From positions 1,771,795 through 1,835,794 of the forward strand of contig JANPYM010000003.1 of the NCBI GenBank assembly GCA_025890175.1: 64,000 nt of DNA, given 5' to 3'. Within the stretch, counting starts at the first letter, position 1. Each line of letters begins with the position of its first letter. A program made the position numbers and the translations under genes. This stretch comes from Ciborinia camelliae. Taxonomy: Eukaryota; Ascomycota; Leotiomycetes; Helotiales; Sclerotiniaceae. Shown piece by piece: positions 58,163-64,000 of this stretch. The notes under the pieces are model-generated. The model did no database searches. It was not told the DNA's origin and saw only the letters and a list, made by a program, of their open reading frames with translations.

Positions 58163-61100
58163 TTATACATGTATACCACCATCTTCCACGACTCTTGCAC
58201 TCGGATTTTCACTCACGCTCATTTCATCCTCCGTGCCCGTTGTCTCCGCCTCACTCCTCTCCACTTCAGAACTTTCCCTTCCCTTCTTACTCCTGTGAAA
58301 TCGTCCCCAGGTAGAACTTTTTCTTTCTCTAGGAGCACCCTTTTGACCTTTGGTATCGCCTCCTTCCGGGCCGCCGATTCTTGGACTAGTGGTTGCACTC
58401 TCTCCGCCGATTATCAAAGAATCTTGTGCATGTTCATCTAGACTCTCATCTCGTTCATTATGGTCAGAAGCAGCGGTACTGCTACCTCCCTTCTTTCGAC
58501 CAAAGATCGAGTCCTTGCCGCCTAGGCTGAATTTACTCGAACTGCCTTTGCGTAATAGTCTGCTGAAGGATGATTCTCCTTTGGTGCTTCCCGCCATATC
58601 GGATGTTGTATTACTCTTGATCCTATCTAAACTGTCGGTAGATTCGGTCACACTATTTTGTGTATGGATAGATGGCGAGTCCCGAGACTTTCTTGGTTCA
58701 GACGGAGAAGATGTAATGGGTTGAGGGGCATTATGAATAGGATCGGAAGATTCGGGAGTCTGGTCTAGAGCTTTTCCCTTACCTTTGCTACCCTTCAAGA
58801 ATCGACTAAAGACAGGCTCGCTCGTTTGAGGAAGTTCAAATTTTGGCGCATTAGGGTTGAGTTTGGGTAGGAGGGAGTTATGCGATGAAGGGGGACGAGT
58901 GCCAATGGCTCCCAAATTTGGTGGAGGACTTGAGTGGATATCGTCCTCATAGAAGTAGTCGTCTGGTCCGCTCAGAATCCCGGAAGTCAATGCAGTAGAG
59001 GAACCATGTTGAACGCTAGGTCTCCTCGATGGATTGCTGGACCACGTTGGTGGAGCGGACATTGACCAATCTGTATGAAGCGGGCTACTTTTGCTTATAG
59101 TACCATCAGCTCCTACTCCCCAGCCGAATGGTGCACTATCTGTTGATGGGCGCGGAAGGTCAGAAGAAGCAATGGAAGTTGGGCGAGGGCTGCTAGGGTC
59201 ACGGGCGGAACTCATAGGATTTGTATCCTCATGTCTAGAGCCAAACATACTGAAACCAAGTTGTCTTCGAGTACCGTTTTGGCGAGCTGGAGCAGGTCCA
59301 TTGCCCTCAGAAGAGTCACCAACTGTAGCACTGCGAAATACGCTACCCCAACCGGATGAGAAACTTATACGACGAGACCTGTTGGAAGGAGTTTCGGGCT
59401 CATCAGTGGAGCGTGGAAACGAATGACTCTGCCCAGGTTTCAAACTACCAAGAGGAAGTCCGTCTTGAGGATTCTTGTCGGATTTTCGGAAAGACAACAT
59501 GCTACCAAGGTTCCTATGAGACGCTTGGCCAGTTCTTGCTGGTGATCCAATTGCTCCAAACTTTGACGAAGGTGAACCGAGCGAACTTCGATCATTGTCG
59601 ACAGCGTAATCATGAGGTGCAACGCCATATTTGGCGAGATTGTGGGATGATGCGTGAGGACTAGAGATTAGGCTAGCAGGGCGACTAGATCCTGGTGATT
59701 GTTGGTCATTTTGTGGATGTGATGGACTGAACGCATGATGCAAATCTGATATATATTCAGGACCTTCTTCGTCAGGATTTGGAAGCTCATCGTCGTTGAA
59801 AAGTGTTGATGGTAATAGCGAGGTTGCCGTAGGACTGAGCGGAGCCCCAGCAGTTAGTGATTGAATATCAGCTTCACTCATGCCTCCCATATGTCCCGAA
59901 AGAGGACCCATCGCAGTATCGGTACCCATAGCTAAGTCCATGTAAGGAGCTGAGGCATAACCGGGAGAACTCATAAGATTGAAGTTGTTGAATGTACTTG
60001 TACTTGGAAATTGTGCATCAACGATAGGATAGCCAGAAGTTGTAGATGATACCGTATTCGTGCGACTCTTTCGGGTGCGTTGCCTTCGAGACTTGGCTTT
60101 GCCCTGTTGGCCGTTAGGGTCAAAGTCAACCCCAGATGAATTGGCGTGATTCATGAGTTGGTTTTGATTATTTGGTTGTCTGGCATAGAGAGCCGTAAAA
60201 TTGGCCTGTGCAATTTGTAATTCGTTTTCCAGTCGCTCCAGCCGTTGGGTGCATTCTGTCGCGTGAGAATTCTGCGCTCTAATCCTCGCCTCCCACTGAG
60301 CATCGTTTCTTCCTTCTGTAGCATCCCATTCACGGGCTTGATCATCATCTAACCCGATTCCAAGGCTCTCCCTTTCCTCTTCTAATTTTTTGACCGTTAA
60401 CCCCTTCTTCTCGACTTCCCGCGTAGACTCGTATATCCTAGCTTCAAGTTTACCAATTTTCTTACGAAGCTCCTTGCATCTTGCATCTGTAGACTTGCGG
60501 ATCTCCTCTGTCTCGCGGCTCCAGGACTCCCGTTCAGCTTCCATTTGCGACATTTCCTTCTTCCAGCATGCTTGCTCATCGTGCATCTTCTTCCTCTCTA
60601 CTTGTTTGGTTTGTAGATTCTTTTGTAGTGTCGTCTTCCGCGATTGTGCTACTCGATTTTTGGCCTCTAGGTTCTTCACCTCCTTCCTCAATGCCTCGCT
60701 CGCTTCCTCCTTATCCTTGACAATTTCTGTTTTCCTCTCTTTATCTTCAGACAAGATGAGTATTTGATTTTTTATTTCCTCGGTTTCCCTTAGACCTTGT
60801 GCAATCACATCTTCAACTTCCTTCTGAACCGCATCTTGTTTTCGCTGCAATTCTTGTATAGTTTCGCGGCTATCATCCAAAGATTGGGCAATGGCGGCGG
60901 GCCAGTTCTCAGCTGTAGCTGTCGATGGTGAGTGTTTTCTACCCCCGGTGTTTCTTCTCTGGCTATGGTGCGAAGCGCTGGATTCTCGTACGATGACCTG
61001 AACTGCGGCTGCAGGAGGATTTGCGACTTCGGCAGGGGCTCCATGGGCTCGAACCGTTGGCAGACTTTCCCCAGCAGCAACATCATGTTGATCATCATGT

Positions 61101-61721
61101 GAGAGATCCGCTTCATTCCTTACCATTCCATGCCGTGGATGTCCATCTCGACCCAAAGTTCTCAGTCGTATAACACGACTCCCCGCCTGAAAATTCTGCG
61201 AACCAACCGCAATAACCCTCACATTGTAGAAATTACCCGGCTTAAGACCTTCGATGATCACCGTTTCTCCTTGGGTTGACTCGCCGACTACATGATAAAA
61301 TCTTAGCGCAAGTACTAAAGGTGGAATGCATTATGGAAATCTCACCCTCGACGCCATTTACTTGGAGGAGGTACCGAACCACGCCTTTATTCGGTGCCGA
61401 AGATGACCAATGTAAAGTTAACGAATCGGATTTGATACATGCAAGAGATACTTCTGGTGGATCGGGGACCTCGACGCCTAGGATGCTAATGAGTCGTGGT
61501 AGAGGGGTCCAAAGAACCTCCCATGCCCTCTTTAGGAGCCTTTAAGATAAGATGTTAGTATACTTTGGTTATGTAGGTAGTTAGGTTGAATGATGTGCGA
61601 CGAACCAGAACAGTGCCGTACAGGTCACTATCGACTGAATTAAAAACATGTGTTCGTGAAGCTCTCTGGCATGACTAAACACCCAGTCAATCAAGCTGGC
61701 GTAATAGTCGACAGCGTTCAT
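58163..61721 (-). CDS. Fibronectin type III / coiled-coil protein
   Basis: Fungal protein of 1144 residues; exons 61606..61721, 61346..61539 and 58163..61287. The start ATG 61721 gives MNAVDYYASLIDWVFSHARE, then a short hydrophobic helix (MFLIQSIVTCTALFWLL) that may anchor it to a membrane. A fibronectin III domain follows at about 55-125: VPDPPEVSLACIKSDSLTLHW and VVRYLLQVNGVEV, ending LKPGNFYNVRVIAV. Residues about 210-450 form a long charged coiled coil (EEIKNQILIL, KTTLQKNLQTKQVERKK, REVEKKGLTVKKLEEER). The remaining 700 residues are Ser/Pro-rich and disordered with short basic patches (GRFHRSKKGRESS). Weak donor of intron 1 (GTTCGT). A cytoskeletal or cortical scaffold role is plausible for this layout but unproven. 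Confidence 0.85.
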
Positions 61722-62371
61722 ACAGAATCCGAACAGATCTCAAAACACTCAGAGTAGAGGTTATCGAGATCAAATGATGGCGAAAAAAAGAATAGTAGTA
61801 AAGAATGTTCGGGGAAAGATGGTGAAAGGTAGGCACGATAAATTTGAATAAAGAAGCGGTACAAATTCGCAATGCTCAATTAAGGTTACAGCTTTCTTTT
61901 GCTTTTTTACAATGCAGGTGGTCCATGTTTCCTCATCTCATGGCAGCTGCCCAGGTGCAACGTACGATAAACACCTCAGGCAATGATGCATGAACGCAGG
62001 TGATTGAATGAATAAGTGAATGATTGAATAATGAATGAAGATTTTTCGAAATTTGCTTGATGTAGGTAAGATTACCTGGGAGCTAATTTACCTAATATTA
62101 TTTTATTTATATTACTCAGTACATGCATGACTGATCGATCTATGGTGTTATTGTATTGTAATTTGCATTGTATTGTATTGTTTTGTATTCCAAGGTTATT
62201 GTATTGGATAGTATAGTATACCTAAGGTAGTATAGTCGAATTAATCATGGATGCCAAGATGAATAATGACCAATCGTATCAATGATCTTTTGAGAGAACC
62301 TTGGAAGTCTTTCCAACATTGCCTTAGTCCTCCCGTCCCGTCACGACTCACTACCTACGCTACGTACCGAA
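61722..62371. other. Divergent intergenic region
   Basis: Between the fibronectin-III protein start and the first recognisable oxidosqualene cyclase codon. Rich in TTGTATTGTATTG and TGAATGATTGAATG simple sequence. I looked for the missing N-terminal cyclase residues here and did not find them. Confidence 0.5.
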
Positions 62372-64000
62372 GGTCATTGGGCCGCAGACTATGGCGGCCC
62401 TAGTTTTCTGCTCCCTGGCCTGGTATTTGCGCTTTATATTTCAGAGTCACACTTTCCAGACGAGTGGAAAATCGAAATGACGAGATACATTGCGAATATA
62501 CAGAATGAGGATGGAGGATGGGGTTTACATGCCGAGGATAATAGTACCGTTTTCGCGACCGCTATGTATTATATCGTTCTGAGGATTTTGGGGATGGAGA
62601 TGGGGAATATTATTGCGAGGAAGGCGAGGGATAGATTGCTTTTCTTTGGCAAGTAGGAGTTTTGCCTTTGATATACTCGTGATAATCCTCGTGATTAGAT
62701 GGAAAATGCTGATAGTTTGTAGGAGGGGCAATCGGGTGTCCTCAATGGGGTAAATACTGGCTTTCAACACTGAATCTTTATCGGTGGGAAGGTGTTAATC
62801 CTGTACCTCCCGAATTGTGGTAAATCATGATCTTGCTACTCTGCAATTATTTACTGAACTGGTACAGGCTTCTTCCAGACTGGGTGCCCTTCCATCCATG
62901 GAGATGGTGGGTCCAATGTCGAGCTGTATATCTGCCGACATCATATCTCTATTCCAACAAATGTCAGATGGATCTGAATCCGTTGCTGGAACATTTACGA
63001 GAAGAGATCTATATCCAACCATTCTCAGAAATTGAATTCTCAGAGTACCATGATACGGTAGCGGCTACCGATATGAAGAAACCGTACTCCCGATTTCTCC
63101 AAGCTATGAACTCTTCTATGAGGATATGGGAGAAGTATTTACGACCAAATTGGATTAATAAAGCGGCAAACATAGCTGTACGAAATCTCATAAGAAGAGA
63201 AGATGAGAATACCGAGTATAACTGTCTTGCTCCTGTCAACAAAGCATTCCATATGGCGGTAATCTCTTTCGCGGATGGAAAAGACAGTGCGGAAATTGCT
63301 CGACACACCGAAAAGATCAGCACATATCTGTGGCAAGGGACCAAAGGTATGACGAGTGGTGGAACAAATGGTCTTCAACTTTGGGACACTGCATTTACGG
63401 TCATCGCTGTTGTAGAAGCAGGACTTGGTAGTTCACCCGAGTTCAAAGAAATGATGGAGAAGGCACTTTCGTTCTTAGATATCACACAATTTCAGGATAA
63501 TTTGAATGACCCATATCGACAGCAAAGGAAAGGGGGTTGGCCGTTTAGTACGAAAGACAATGGATATATTGTATCGGACTGCTCCGCGGAAGGGATGAAA
63601 GCTGTCCTACTTCTCCAAGAAAAATGGTTCCTTACCCCATCCTCCCTTTATTAATCTGTATTTATCTAATCACAACGAACAGCAAATTTCCGAAGCTAAT
63701 ATCACAATCTCGTCTCGAAGATTGTGTCGACACGCTTCTCACCATGCAAAACAAGGACGGAGGTTTTGGCAGTTACGAGAAAGCTCGCGGTTCACCCGCC
63801 ATGGAGCTTCTTAACCCCGCTGAAATTTTTGATCGTATTATGGTTGAATACTCCTACGTCGAATGCAGCACTGCGGTGCTAACATCTCTATCTCTCTTCC
63901 GCAAATATTACCCCTCCTACCGCTCCCAGGAAGTGGAAACTACAATCTTTTTGGTGTTAAAATACATCCGCGCAGCACAGATGCCAGATGGATCCTGGTA
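62372..64000 (+). CDS. Oxidosqualene cyclase, 5' end not found, 3' end outside window
   Basis: Cyclises 2,3-oxidosqualene to lanosterol (sterol synthesis) or another triterpene, on the ER membrane. Exons 62372..62648, 62723..62819, 62868..63626 and 63683 to the edge join in phase. Marks: [20 protein letters not shown], the QW repeat [50 protein letters not shown], the catalytic-acid motif [11 protein letters not shown] (DCTAE type, Asp kept), [10 protein letters not shown] and [11 protein letters not shown]. The first intron is GC-AG (GCAAGT at 62649). About 100 residues normally precede GHWAxxYGGP; upstream the frame is open only to a TGA near 62290, has no ATG and shows no family residues. 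Either a far first exon exists or the gene is 5'-truncated. Whether it is the sterol enzyme or a cluster paralogue cannot be told. Confidence 0.85.

Overview
The window looks like nuclear DNA of a filamentous ascomycete (Pezizomycotina; Leotiomycetes is my guess, not shown). Genes are interrupted by short introns, mostly 48-80 bp, with GTRAGT-type donors and CTRAC-like branch sites. Intergenic DNA is AT-rich and full of microsatellites and TAGGTAGG/CCTACCTA runs. The gene families are typical of fungi: UstYa-like oxidase, NACHT-type NLR, GMC oxidoreductase, Pal1, hybrid histidine kinase.

Layout. 0-6 kb is a specialised-metabolism island: the 5' part of an O-methyltransferase running off the left edge, a small secreted-protein locus with an in-frame stop, an intact UstYa/DUF3328 oxidase gene, and a second O-methyltransferase that has lost its SAM-binding core. 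6-18 kb holds housekeeping and redox genes: a membrane-anchored cysteine synthase-like protein, an NDUFAF7/MidA methyltransferase, an unknown coiled-coil protein, a catalase, and divergently from it a GMC oxidoreductase. 18-21 kb is a decayed NLR whose NACHT ATPase core is gone. 22-30 kb has a large disordered protein, a 389-bp ATT microsatellite, a 1.7-kb gene-free AT-rich tract, and a PAF-acetylhydrolase-like lipase.

31.6-39 kb is a second specialised-metabolism island: a protein with terpene-synthase-like metal-binding motifs but no family I can name, a cytochrome P450 with a problem at its 5' end, and a broken third O-methyltransferase. 39-44 kb is mostly low-complexity DNA with one doubtful gene. 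44-54.7 kb holds a 1541-residue hybrid histidine kinase, a spurious-looking 10-N assembly gap, a Pal1-family morphology protein and the U6 snRNA exonuclease Usb1. After 3.4 kb of sparse DNA come a fibronectin-III/coiled-coil protein and, at the right edge, an oxidosqualene cyclase that lacks a recognisable N-terminus and uses a GC-AG intron.

How they fit together. The two metabolic islands each mix intact enzymes (UstYa; terpene-synthase-like protein, most of the P450) with decayed O-methyltransferases, suggesting clusters being lost or remodelled. Catalase and the GMC oxidase share one divergent promoter region and could be co-expressed, the oxidase making H2O2 and the catalase removing it. 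All functions are inferred from sequence motifs read by eye; no database search was run.
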